A stretch of DNA of 64,000 nt from Mesostigma viride (Eukaryota; Streptophyta; Mesostigmatophyceae; Mesostigmatales; Mesostigmataceae): NCBI GenBank assembly GCA_009746045.1, contig RPFO01000213.1, positions 9,457,536 to 9,521,535 of the forward strand, given 5' to 3'. This document shows, piece after piece, positions 11,584-22,386 of this stretch. The notes under the pieces were generated by a model. That model was not told where the DNA came from, ran no database searches, and saw only the letters and a list, made by a program, of their open reading frames with translations. Position 1 is the stretch's first letter. Each line of letters begins with the position of its first letter. The translations under genes and the position numbers were made by a program.

Positions 11584-13225
11584 TTCTATACGACTTGCTT
11601 GCAAAGATTCGTGTTTAGTTGCACCAGCTGAGGTTAGGTGGGGACCTGTAGGGTCGGCTGGTTGCTTAACGAATGCTGATTTGGTTTCTTTAGCGAGTCG
11701 TGATTAATTATTGTATAGTGGATTCGGACCGGCCCCAAGGGGTCGATGGGCGAGTGTATTGTTTGTTAGACTTGGGAACCTTGTACAACTACCTGTACGG
11801 TTAACGCACTAGCCCGGGGGTGCGTGGCCACCTTGTTTGTAGTGGTGTTTTCAGCACGGTTCAGGCCGGCGTGTGACGCATGCTGGTGTTACTTAATTTA
11901 GGACGATGTCAGCTTGTGTGTCGGCGGGCCATGCCTTAAGGGGACTCGCACGTCCAAAAGCCTGAAAAACAGACTTTAGTGAGTATCAGTTCCAATGCAC
12001 ATGGGAACCATCTAGTGATGATTGGGTACCATAAATATGATGTTTGGACATTCATACCACCACTTGTTGGGGGTACTACCCCCAACCACGCACCGGTGGC
12101 GAGCTAAAAATAGAAAAAGACGCTATTTATGAGATATTTTGCCCAAGACAAACCACTTGTCTAAATGACCTGCCCATACATACCTGCAAAGTTCCCCCAC
12201 TTTTTTAAAAGCTGGGCTATTTACATGGCCAAAATGGTCACATTTGTTTGAGTTATTAATTTTCCCGCAAAATGGGTACTTTTTTGAGCCAAAAAAAATA
12301 AATCAAATCATTAACACATCAGATTGGGTCATCCATACATGCAATATTCCACTGAGTGGGGGGAAACACAACCATAAAGTTTGAGCTCATTCTGACAAGC
12401 GTAGCTCAAGTTATTGATTTTCCTGTGATGCCACCTGGGTAGACGCTAAAAGAGAATTGAGCTAGTGCTGAGCCAAAATGACATCTGTTTTGCTACCCTA
12501 GACACCCAAAAACATGCCCACTTTGATCACGGAGTGTGAGGAGGATGTCCGGAGCGTCATACGCCCCACCCCTCCATCGGCACAGCCAGCCTTGTGAGTC
12601 TACCCTTAACAACAAGGCTGGTAGGACGACACGCCTGAGCAGCATATGTCATGCCTATCTCTGGCTAATAATGTGTGATTTTGTGCCAACAACCAAGTTG
12701 TTCCACCCAACAACACATTTAAAAACCTGTTCCAAAATGCCCAACAAGCCGGACATGTGGAGGACCACACACGCAGTATATAAAGAGAAAATAAGCTGAC
12801 TTTTTATCCAGCCAACCAGTGGCTAGCTGCTCTGGTTAGCATGACAAAGGCTATCATTTACTCAGTGGGAAAGGTGAAGAGACTATTGGAACAACCTACC
12901 TGACGCATGTGCCACCAAAGCATTGTGTCCCGCAAAATGCACACTGCCTCCTTTCTAACAAGCACGAGCCACTTTCTTTAGGAGACAGGTGCCAGCTCGT
13001 CAGTGTCTGGGGAAAATGATGCCGCTGCTTAGGAAGACCGCGTGAATTTCCTCGAACACAACTGTCTAGAAAGCAAAAGAAATTTCAGAGAAGCATAGAA
13101 ATAAAAGCATTACACCTTCCCGACAGGTTGTGGGCCACGCGCTGCAGCAAGCCAGCCACGTCACAGACGAACTTGCTAAAAAACATCCAGGAATCTAGCG
13201 ATGCAGCGCCAGGACCCGCAAGTTC
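11584..13225. other. Intergenic stretch, no gene recognised
   Basis: Short ORFs only (for example 12,536-12,799). No conserved motif, RNA gene or element terminus was seen. Confidence 0.4.
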
Positions 13226-13600
13226 ATGGCTGCATCTGGCCGGAAAGAAGGCAAAAAGCTTACGCTCAACGAGCTAAGAAAGCAGGAAAGCGCTATCTTA
13301 GGACGTTTAATACAAGAACGTACCATAACGGGCATTTATTCGTGCCCAGGCGCACAAGAAAGGCCACCCTTTCATGGAGAGGTCGGGCGCGCATCGCGCA
13401 GGCCTAATGTTATCTTACCGCAAAATGACGGGAAAGGTAAAGATAGCGGCGGGAATTTTTACGGCTTTAGAAACATCTTTAAACTAGCTTCCATTAGGAC
13501 CATCAAAACTGGCAACAATCGACAATCACACGGGCAGGCATCCATTATACTTTATTCATCCCGACAGAAATTCAGGCCGGACCCCCCCTGCCGATGGTAA
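13226..13600 (+). CDS. Hypothetical ORF, 124 codons, doubtful
   Basis: This ATG-initiated ORF has a basic, polar product whose N-terminus (GRKEGKKLTLNELRKQESAI) could form a helix. There is no signal peptide, membrane segment or recognised domain. It lies between repeats and 340 bp upstream of the piggyBac-type element. It may be chance or a fragment of an older repeat. Confidence 0.15.
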   Translation: MAASGRKEGKKLTLNELRKQESAILGRLIQERTITGIYSCPGAQERPPFHGEVGRASRRPNVILPQNDGKGKDSGGNFYGFRNIFKLASIRTIKTGNNRQSHGQASIILYSSRQKFRPDPPCRW

Positions 13601-14301
13601 AGAAAAAGAGCCCGCGACATTATAGATCGCAACTATCCCACCATAAATTAGAATCAGTAACTAATTTTCTCCAAGAATCGAGCATTTTTTCTGCTTTCCG
13701 CGAGCCAGATTTGTCACGTTTCGTCTAAAAGCAGTCACCATGGCCACTTCCGCAAGGGGTGCGCGCACCGTGCACCCACTTTTCACGGTACGGAGGGTAC
13801 CGCGGAATTTTTTTGGCGCGGAAAATATTCGCCGCGCGAGTCCCCTTAAGCAAGCTAGGCAGGCAATGATCCGCAATTGTTTCTTTTCCCTCCCTCCCAC
13901 CCTGGAGGCTTCTTGCTTCCGCGTGCGGATTGAGAAACCTTAACCCTTAAATGGTACTGGGTCCGTTTTGTAGGACTGAGTTTTTCTCAGTCCTATTAAA
14001 CGGACTGAGTTTGTGGCAGAACTAGCTCAGATTCTGGCAAACTTTTTAAGATTCTGACTAGACCAGCGTTGAGATCTAGATTTGTAGAATCTTGTGCACC
14101 CCTGGTTTACCACTTTTGGAAATCTGGTCAGGGACCTATGAGTTAAAATATCCAGGGGGGTACCCTGGTCAAAAGGTACCGTCGCGCGGGAAAAAAAAGA
14201 CCAAAACGATGAGGACCGCGAAAATGGCGAGAAACGACGGCAGCCATGGCGTCGCCTCCCGGTGGCGCGCAGTCAGGATTTTTGCTCAGACGTGAAATTA
14301 A

Positions 14302-16663
14302 GCTTTTGGTACCACCGGCTATATTCGGTGCTGGCTGGGCACGCGAGAATTTCGGGGAAAATCATGCTACCGTGCGCATTTCTGGGTCTGTAACTTGTCG
14401 CTGAACCGCGCATGCACTATCGCGAAATGCCTTTTCGAGGGCGATCCGAAGAAATACGACTTCACCAAGGCGCAGGTTTATCAGTGGAAGGTCGCCGAGG
14501 CTGCAGGCTCGGTAGATGGTGACGGTGGCGATGAGAATGATGGCGATGCCGCCGTGCATGGTGATGTTGACGACGGTGGGGTGCAGGGGGGTGCCGCCGA
14601 CGGATCTGACCCCCCCTCGCCTGGCGATGGCGACAGTGAGGATATTTGGCAGAGCCCGGTCAAGAAGCGTGCCAAGCGCAAGACTGGCCCTGCGGCCAGA
14701 GCACCGGCACTCCGGAATCCACCCAGAAGGCGTCGGCTGCAGCCAGCCCCGGTTGCAGACGATGACAACTCCGAAGGCAGCGCTGATGAGGACCAGGCCG
14801 ACGAGGTGCCAGACCTGGTCGATTCCGATGATGAGGAGCAGCCTGATGACGGTGCGGCTCAGGAGGATAGTGACTGGATTTTCGGGTCAGGAAAGCCTGA
14901 GGATGGAATTCTGCCCGAGATACCTGCGCCGTTTGACGGCAAGGCAACATACAAGAACATTCCCGGCCGTGCGCACAGGTTCGGTCCTCTTGAGCTGTTC
15001 CTTCTGTTTTGGGATCCCAAGACTGTGCTCGAGCCCATCGTTGCTGAGACCAACCCGTATGCTGAACAGCAGCAAGCTGCTGGCAAGCCTGGAGCTCGGG
15101 AATGGACACCGATGACTATCCACGAGCTCGGCAAGTTCTTGGGCATCATCATCACCATGTCTCTGGAGCGTCTTCCTGCAAGGGGAGACTACTTTACTGG
15201 GCTGCCCATGGGTGCTGCAGCTCCTGTCAACCTGCAGCAGGTCATGGCTAAACAGAGGTTTGACCAGATTTGCCGCTATCTCCATTTCAGGAACACCGCA
15301 GACCGCCCTGAGAACCGCCAGACACGCGAGTGGAGGCTCTTCCAGTTCCTCTGGCTGGAGGAGCTGCTGAATGCAGCATACAAGAAGTACTTCGTGCCAG
15401 GGGAGCAAGCTGCCATGGACGAGCGATCCATCTCGTCGCGGCACAAGCTGTGCCCTATCCGGTGCTATAACCCGACCAAGCCGTCCCCGTTCCACATCAA
15501 GCAGTATTGCATCTGCGACTGGCCATCGGGCTACCTCTACCACGCGCACACCTACGACAAGCTGCCCGAGGAGCAGCACACGTTCAAGATCACCAAGATG
15601 CTGGCGGGCGAGCTGCCGCACCCATGCAGGATCGCCACCGACCGCTTCTACACCAGCCGCCACATGCTGGAGGAGCTGAGTCCACGACCTGCAGGGCCAC
15701 CAGGTGGTGGGCACTATCATGCCCAACCGGCGCGGGCTTCCCTTCAAGGAGGTCAAGGACCAGCTGGGGCGCAGGCCGGAGCAGGGGGACTACGCGTGGG
15801 CTGTCGATCAGGATGGGCTCACCCTCGTGGCGTGGCAGGACAGGTAGACGGTGTGGATCGCGTCCAAGGGGATCCCGCTCACCAAGGTGGAGGTCAGCCG
15901 CCACGGGGGGCGCGACATTCGCATCACGGTGCCTGCCCCCAGCCTGGTGCCGATCTACTGGGGGACCTACAAGGCAGTGGACCTGCAGGACCAGTTCATG
16001 GCTGAATACCGTGTGCGGGATGCGCTCGTGACGCGCATTTGGTGGCACAGGGCTGCAACTGGCCACCTGGCCAACTCGGTCACCAACGCCTTCATCCTGC
16101 ACAAGCTCACCCACACTGGCCGCCCTGATGTGTTCAGCCATGCTGGCTTCTTGAGCAAGCTTGCCGACGAGCTGTGCACCAATCAGTGGACAGGCGGCAG
16201 GATGGCGGCTCTCCTCGCTGAGCCACATATCCACCGTCCCGGGCGTGACGACCGCCTCACCGGCACCCACCTGGAGCCAGAGCGCATCCCCTTCGTGGAA
16301 CAGGCGCAGTGCATGGTGTGCGCAGTCGAGAAGGTGCGCAAGCGCACCAACTTCTGGTGCAGGGACTGCGACACGGCGCTGTGTGTGGGCTCCTGCTGGA
16401 ACGTGTACCACTCGGGGCTGCTGACCGGCCTGGACGGGGGCGACCCGAAGCAGCGCGCCCAGCTGCCCCTCTCGCGCCGTAGCGCGGCTGGCAGGGAGTG
16501 GGCTGAGTCCAACGGGCGCACCACAAGGGCTGCAGAGGGTGCTGGGCTGCTGACAGGGGCCGCGAGGCGGCGTGCTCTGAAGAGCAAGAGGCGCGCGTCA
16601 TACAGTGGAGTCACACATCCGTGGGACGCATCCCAATCCGGCGGACTTGGGACAAATGCATGA
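14302..16663 (+). pseudogene. piggyBac-type transposase, frameshifted and with an internal stop
   Basis: This encodes a DDD transposase that would cut and rejoin at TTAA. The open frame begins at 14,302 with no in-frame ATG before about residue 237 counted from 14,395, so the true start is probably in an unseen upstream exon. An acidic N-terminal stretch (about 14,515-14,890) precedes the DDE_Tnp_1_7-like core (about 14,930-16,180). Catalytic aspartates are in MDERSIS (15,418-15,420), TDRFYTS (15,640-15,642) and AVDLQDQF (15,980-15,982). A C-terminal cysteine-rich zinc-ribbon follows at about 16,309-16,415 (CMVC...CRDC...CVGSC). A one-base shift near 15,680 and a TAG at 15,845-15,847 break it. 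The native stop codon is split by the 16,603-17,006 insertion, so the present frame runs on to 16,663 through foreign codons. Confidence 0.88.
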
Positions 16664-17006
16664 AGGTGGGACGTCCCACCTTGGTGAAATCATGTCCCAC
16701 CTACCTGAGTTTAGGAAAACGGGGTGTCCCACCTATGTGAGTTGGGGTGTCCCACCTACGTGAAATTGGGGTGTTCCACCTAGGTGAGTTTGGGGAAACG
16801 GGGTGTCCCACGTGAGTTTGGGAAGATGGGGTGTCCCACCTATGTGAGTTTGGTAAAATGGGGTGTTCCATCTAAGTGAGTTTGGGGAAATGGGGTGTCC
16901 CACCCAGGTGAGTTTGGGAAAATGGGGTGTCCCACCTACGTGAGCTTGGGTGTCCCACCTACGTGAAATGGTCCCACTGCTGTCCCACGGATGTGAGACT
17001 CCTCTG
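16603..17006. mobile_element. TA-target MITE with internal minisatellite
   Basis: The inverted termini are about 25 bp (left CAGTGGAGTCACACATCC; right the mirror with two changes), flanked by TA at 16,601-16,602 and 17,007-17,008. This fits Tc1/mariner-type insertion. The interior is an array of roughly 25-35-bp units of the form GGGGTGTCCCACCTACGTGA followed by GTTTGGGAAA, which repeats the GTCCCAC motif of the ends. It carries no ORF of its own with meaning. Removing it joins TA to the following G and restores a TAG stop for the transposase. Confidence 0.8.
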
Positions 17007-17625
17007 TAGATGGTAGCCAAGTAGCTGTATAGGTCACCTTAGCCTAGGGCTAGACCTTGGGCTATACCGCCACGCGCGCATGTTTATGCTGGCACATGTT
17101 CGTGTGTTTTATGGCATGGTGTCTTGTGCCAATACCTGGGCTTGACAATTTTGTGCATTTGTGTGTCTTGCCACATGTTTATGCCATATGGAATAAAGTT
17201 TTTCATTGGTTTGTTAGCAAATTGTGGCAAAAAAACTCAGTCCGTTTAAACGGACTGAGTTATTATTGACTTTTTGCTACGTGGCGTGTAGAGCTCTGCA
17301 ACATTTCATGAAGTCAGTGTTCCTATGGCCTTCCTAGGACTGTTTTCATCTGCCTTTGAAATTCCAGGGCCAACAACATTGTAACACAACAGATATTGCA
17401 TTGTATACATGTCAAATCCCGATTTTCCGTACGCCCCTGGGGTTGGCGCTATTTATAGCACCCAAAAGTAACTGATTTGGGACCAGTGACCTATCCCCCA
17501 TGAAAATCAACATATATGCATGCTTGGTACCAAGGGGTGGCCAGAAATTGTTTTTAGGCCATAGACAACAAATGTGCAAAGATGTGCAACTCGTTTTATA
17601 GGACTGAGTTTCTACCATTTAAGGG

Positions 17626-17717
17626 TTAAGGCCACTGTTAACTGCTGCATTTGTGGCAGGGCTCCACTTATTGTATTCAATCGAATGCTGGTCTTCTTGG
17701 GAGCTCAGTGATCTTAA
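17626..17717 (+). repeat. Right half of the transposon's target repeat
   Basis: TTAAGGCCACTGTTAACTGC...GAGCTCAGTGATCTTAA matches 11,278-11,369 with a few substitutions. The left half is at 13,907-13,943. Confidence 0.9.
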
Positions 17718-18537
17718 AAGAAATGACCTCCATATGCTTGCCTAAGGTGAAAATACACAGAGACACTGCATTGACCTTCTTTTGTATGCAAGCAAGGCAC
17801 TGGGGCCTCCACAGGTGTTACATGAAGACAGATGGGGTGGCTGCACAACTGCATTACAAACAAAGCCAAAAGGCTAACCAAAAACTGGCCAGGACACCAT
17901 CTTTACTGAGTAATTTAGGCTGTACAAACCATCTTGATACCATATAGAACTTATTTACGTGTAACGACTATCCTTAATCTAGTATATTTGGCACAGACGC
18001 AGCCAATCATGAACAAAACGGATGAAAATCTGACCTTAATGGTTGTTGTGCGCAACCACTACCACAAAAGATTACAGAAAAGTGGTAAAGAAGCGACTTT
18101 GACATCCCAAACCTTCAACAATGAGTCATAGATTACTTACCGAATTATAGGACGACTTTACCTTGTAGACGGTAACACAGGGACACTAAACTGCGCCAGG
18201 TACAAACCGCAAAAATAAGGCTAACAGACAGCTAGCAAGCTGACGACAGGACCAATGCGTTGAGACTTTTCTGGCCCACGACACTAATGAAATATTCAAA
18301 ATACATCGTAAGAAATGTACTCAATGAGAAATATTCAGTGACCAAGCCGCTTGTAACAAGTGCTAGCTTCATCGTCACTCCCGTCACAATAAACGCGCAT
18401 TGACGCAGTAAAACCCAGTCCAAGATGATTTAACGAAGCAGTAGTTGTTGCGCCACTGCGGCAATAGCATCTTAATAACGTATACATCATGCCTACAAAA
18501 TTTGGAACGAATCCATGCATCGATGCTCCTACACCAA
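17718..18537. other. Intergenic stretch, no gene recognised
   Basis: Only short ORFs on both strands are present. No motif, RNA gene or terminus was identified. Confidence 0.4.
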
Positions 18538-18841
18538 TCAGTTTTCTGCACCGCCATGGCCTCGAATTTGCATGTACGTAATTATTTTACATTCACTTTC
18601 GTGCCGGTGGATCTGGGTACCCCCTGTACTTTGGCCCTGAATTAGTCTCTGTAAACCTGGTCTGAACATAGTGATGTCCGGTATCAGGGCGTAGAACACA
18701 TCTAGCTCTAGCAGCAGACCTAAAAATATCACAGAAATGTCTACTGGCATTAGCGCCGCGCCGCTTCCCATCTGTCCCCTATTCGTAGGGGCGAGTTAAA
18801 CTGGCCACTATAAATAGGGGACAGTACGATCCAAGGGTTAA

Positions 18842-19439
18842 CCCTTTTTTGGCTCAAATTAAAGAGCTTGAAATGCACTACAAGATACCGCAAACGGAGT
18901 TGATGTTGGTTGTCGATCTCTAAGCCTACAAGTTACATGAGTGCATGGGGGTATGGCGGGGTTCATTTCCATTCAACCCCCCAACATACATGTGTCATGT
19001 AAATTCTGAGTTATATGAAGACAACAAACTTCAGCTTTATGGATGCTATCTCGTAAAGCATCTCACTGGCTTTTTTTAAGCCTGGGCAAAAGGAGTTAAT
19101 TCTGACGAGTAACGTGAAAGTTACGCCCACTTTAGTGTAACAACCCGAAATTGCCAAAAACCCAAACTGAAAGCATGTTTTCGTACGGCGAAATACGGCA
19201 ATGCCAAAAATACGGCAGTACGGGCCGTATTGTTGACCCCACGGTGCCGTACTGACCAACACGGCTGTCTGAGTACAGGTAGCGAAAAAGCAGTAATATT
19301 TACTTAGCACCAGCTGATGAGTCCCTGGGGTTACAAATATAAGTGCTAAGATGTCATCGTAGGTAGTAAATTGTGAAGCAGGTATTCTAGATAGTACATG
19401 TGCCTACGGAATCAATCCCAGGGTCAGCTCATGGAGGAA
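18842..19439. other. Intergenic stretch, no gene recognised
   Basis: Contains a cluster of TACGGC/GCCGTA motifs (19,185-19,265) like that at 5,285-5,450. No coding signal was seen. Confidence 0.4.
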
Positions 19440-19640
19440 GGGGCCCATGCATGCATCAGTGCACTACAAGCGTGTCACACACTCGCCGTACCCACCTGAG
19501 GGTGGCTGCCATTTAAAGAGCAGAGGGACGTTGTACTGGGACCACCCATTAGACCCCCAAGTCGCCCTAGGTACCTGTGTGCATGCTTGGTTCCTAGTAT
19601 GGCCTAGAAAAAACCCATTAGCCTGGATGGGGGCTCTTGT
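19440..19640 (+). mobile_element. Decayed piggyBac-type right-end relic
   Basis: The order of short matches follows the right-end sequence at 17,425-17,560: CGTACCCACCTGAGG, GGCTGCCATTTAAAG, ACTGGGACCAC, GCATGCTTGGTTCCTAG, GGCCTAGAAAAAACCC. No terminal repeat is preserved. The 127-codon ORF across it (19,447-19,830) is therefore probably not a gene. Confidence 0.4.
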
Positions 19641-20075
19641 GGCTTATGGTGCAATTCGTGGCTGTTTTTATGCACCAGACAGAGACGGTCGAGGGATTAA
19701 CAGGTCTTGTGTCGTGCAATGCTTGCAGCATGCTGCCCGTATGTGCTTGCCCTTGCAGGTTATCGAGATATCATCGAAAACCATGAACAGAGAGACATTG
19801 GAAAAACACATATTAGCCGCAGATTTCTAAGTTTTGCGCTCAGGTCCACCGTCCAAATAGTAGATGCCAATGGAAATGCTCGAAGCACGTCCGCTCTTCG
19901 AACACGCACCAAACAAATAAATTGGCTCCAAAAAAATTGGCTTCGCTCTCTTCTTCGAACCTTTGGTTCTTCTGAAAATGGGCTCTACCGCATAAAATAT
20001 ACTGCATTAGTGGATCTAATAAATATGCATGTAATCGTACTGCATGATTGATTACATATACCGAGGTTTCTACCG
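19641..20075. other. Intergenic stretch, no gene recognised
   Basis: No gene or element end was recognised. It lies downstream of the minus-strand gene at 20,615-21,466 and may include its 3' flank. Confidence 0.35.
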
Positions 20076-20245
20076 CTACCTAAAGACTGTTTCGAGACAC
20101 ACCTTCAAGTCACCTCCAGCTTCTGCTGCCTGCACGCTCGCAGTCAGATCATCAACATGATCGCCTTTGTTCACGTGGCCGATGAGAGGCGTGTCCCGCA
20201 AATGGCCGGCAAAATCAGCGTAATAGTTGCCAGCCTCAGCTTCCT
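20076..20245 (-). other. Candidate extra exon, minus strand
   Basis: After a good splice acceptor (CGGTCCCACAG), the minus strand has an open frame with protein-like composition that ends ...GGDLKVCLETVFR then TAG at 20,078-20,076. Its phase does not fit the last predicted donor of the gene at 20,615-21,466. It could be an alternative terminal exon, part of a separate gene, or chance. Confidence 0.25.
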
Positions 20246-20614
20246 CTGTGGGACCGTGACCATGCCGTTGCCAAAGATAGCGTGGGATGCCGGGCAGAAA
20301 TGCAAGAGATCCGATCGATCATTGCAATGCCAATCGTTAGGAAAGTTAGGAAGAATGACCTCGGTGGCTTCCACAACAGACGGAAAGAAAAAACTATACC
20401 CACGTATCATAACCGATAAGCATGCCGCCACATGCAAGATGATATGTACTTATTACCACAACACCTCTCTTTACAATATCGGCCATTGAAGTTTCAACAG
20501 CGACATTGGGCACACTCGGGCTAACTGAAAATTAATAGCCCGGACACTTCCATTGATTGTTAACCATATGTAGTCCGGAAACAGACAGTCTGTGCGATAT
20601 ATCACACTGTATGA

Positions 20615-21466
20615 CTAGTACCGGTGGCGCGGCGCTCCATTCCCAGAGCGCCGCTCCACCCGTGACCGAGGGTAGTACTTGTCCGATGGGTCTGGGAACA
20701 CAAAGGGACGAACTACTGGTGATGCACAGGTTTGGGGGTTATACATTACGCATGCCAGGTGGCAGGTTTAGCAAAACTTTGACATTGTGAAGGCAAGTGC
20801 AGTTTCCATGCAAGTCCAACTTTCGGCTTCCATGAGGGGTTGGATTCATCAGTTCTGGTATATGACGCTACTAGTCCTACAGAACAAGAAGTGATAGATG
20901 CGCTTGGCCATAGTGAAACCGACCAGGGAGGCAATGGCCCAGCCGGTGAATGGCCAATCGATGGGAAAGAAAGTAATCAGGTAATAGGTGTCACGGGTCA
21001 CCCACCACACCTGCCACGTCCGCCGCTCGCTGTCATACCCATGCACCATGCCTGCCACCACAATTGACGCCCATGAGGTGAGGCTGATAGGTAGAAAGCT
21101 TTGTGAACCATGGAAGGACGAGTCATGGGTGTGGCCCCTCCCATTCCCCCGCCTGCCCCCTCGACTGCCCGCCTGCCCGCCCGCCCGCCCGCCCGCCCGC
21201 CCGCCCGCCCGCCCGCCCGCCCGCCCGCCCGCCCGCTTGCCCGCTGGCCCGTCCCCGCACAGGTCTGAATGAAAAACAGGTAAATGCTTAACTAGAGTAA
21301 ATGGAAAGGGTGCTGACCTCAGGCCTCCCGCCCAGTGAGGTCATGTCAAAGGTAACATGAAAGCAATCCCATGGCCAAGCCCGGAGGTACCTTGGGCATG
21401 CGCCCCGTGGTGAGACGCGCAGAAAAGCAGCAGCAGCAGGACGCCGTGCAAACCCGGTCGCGGCAT
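20615..21466 (-). CDS. Predicted three-exon small membrane protein, 178 residues
   Basis: Predicted exons are 21,466-21,391, 21,264-20,881 and 20,691-20,615. Both introns are GT-AG (donors G|GTACCT and T|GTAGGA; acceptors TTTTTCATTCAG and TGTTCCCAG). Both junctions are phase 1 and rejoin the same frame; the total is 537 nt, exactly 179 codons with TAG. The product starts with a signal peptide (MPRPGLHGVLLLLLFCASHH, likely cleaved near AHA-Q). Next comes a GGRA-type repeat encoded by a CCCG array, then two hydrophobic segments (FLPISLTSWASIVVAGMV and YYLITFFPIDW through WAIASLVGF), then a basic tail (SRVERRSGNGAPRHRY). The function is not recognised. A small secretory-pathway or plasma-membrane protein is the most that can be inferred. 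The last exon could differ. Confidence 0.55.
21171..21240 (-). repeat. (CCCG)n tetranucleotide array inside a coding exon
   Basis: About 15 tandem GCCC units read on the minus strand as Arg-Ala-Gly-Gly. Three tetramers make four codons, so length changes not divisible by 12 bp would shift the frame of the predicted protein. Confidence 0.85.
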
Positions 21467-22159
21467 TCTCCCAAACGGCTCCGCCTTTTTGTAGGTACGT
21501 GTTATTAATTTGATCAAGCGACGTTTCCCGCCAGCTGGATCGATCGCTGACGCAAGGCGTGGATTATAAATTGCCTGTCCGATATCGAGCGACGGCGACC
21601 GTAAACAGGAGAAGGGGGACCCAGAAAAATCAAACGACGGCCGGTCACAAACCACGCAACGTCCACGTACTCAGATAAGTCACTTTGAGAGAAGTACAGA
21701 CTATATATGAATGGGCGACACATGTTGACTCAGCTTAATATAGGCTATAGCCCGCTCCTACAGTCTTAGATATGGCAGCGTCTAAACCACGTTGACTGGC
21801 CGCCCGTAGTCATAGCGTGCGTATCTCGCCTGCTACAAACAAGTGGTGTTACTGATGAGAAGTCCAAACAAAGCAATTACAGTGTTGAAAATATTGGCGA
21901 GTGAGCTTGTTGCAAAGCAAGATTCAGGAACCACGAAGGATCCTCTACATAGGCTGTTGCACGTCGCTGCGACTTACCAGCGTCCTGGGCCACAACGCGA
22001 TGTGGTACAACGCGATGAGAGTCAGTCAGTCAGTCAGCTGGTCGCGATGTGTAAATTGATGCACGAATGAATGATGCCCACGGCGGCGCACCAACAGCCT
22101 CAAGTCTGAAGAGAACCTGCCTCAAGAAGAGTGCACGGCTTGCACGGTTGCACCAGGTT
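21467..22159. other. Upstream region of the minus-strand gene
   Basis: No gene was recognised. This stretch should hold the 5' UTR and promoter of the gene at 20,615-21,466. I cannot assign a promoter element with confidence. Confidence 0.35.
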
Positions 22160-22168
22160 GCACCGCTG

Positions 22169-22386
22169 GTTTTTTTGGAAATCGCACCCGGTGCTGGGCG
22201 CACCCGATGACAGATGACAATGACGAGAGGCTACGGTACGCGTCGATAAATACGGGTAACGCTTGCGAAACGAACGGTGTGGGCCGATAAATACGGGTAA
22301 CGCTTGCAGACGCGGCGGCATGAGCCGGAAACATTGTGATCAGGGACGAAACGAACGGAAAGCGCAGCCTACTGGCTCATACTACG
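22169..22386 (+). repeat. Left terminal inverted repeat of the Mutator-like element
   Basis: About 217 bp, mirrored at 27,182-27,394. Begins GTTTTTTTGGAAATCGCACC. Confidence 0.88.

Larger units (their letters stand above)
13944..17625 (+). mobile_element. piggyBac-type transposon, 3.68 kb, with both ends
   Basis: The termini are perfect 13-bp inverted repeats (CCCTTAAATGGTA...TACCATTTAAGGG), flanked by TTAA at 13,940-13,943 and 17,626-17,629. Subterminal palindromes built from GGACTGAG/CTCAGTCC lie at about 13,971-14,012 and 17,229-17,262, with a further copy at 17,598-17,610. The transposase reads left to right at 14,395-16,602. The element sits inside a repeat whose empty form is at 11,243-11,369. 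Intact ends suggest a fairly recent insertion, but the transposase is damaged and a TA-target element (16,603-17,006) has since landed in it. Confidence 0.92.
9176..18837 (-). mobile_element. Possible old inverted piggyBac-type element with nested insertions
   Basis: At 9,172 the sequence reads TTAA then CCCTTGGATCGT. At 18,837 the mirror sequence, ACGATCCAAGGG then TTAA, occurs. Inside 9,176-9,460 the sequence resembles the inverted right end of the 13,944-17,625 element (CCTAAAAACAATTT, TGGGTGCTAAATATAGCACC). Inside 18,538-18,837 it resembles the inverted left end (GGCCATGGCGGTGCAGAAAA corresponds to a string near the 3,035 relic). The two ends have the order and orientation expected for one reverse element of about 9.7 kb, or about 6 kb without the nested 3.7-kb element. 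No transposase of its own was recognised. The ends could instead come from two separate copies. Confidence 0.4.

Noticed and set aside
14395-14397. Codon at 14,395 as the transposase start
   Set aside because: It is TTG, and the frame remains open upstream to 14,302 without ATG. The real start is more likely in an upstream exon.
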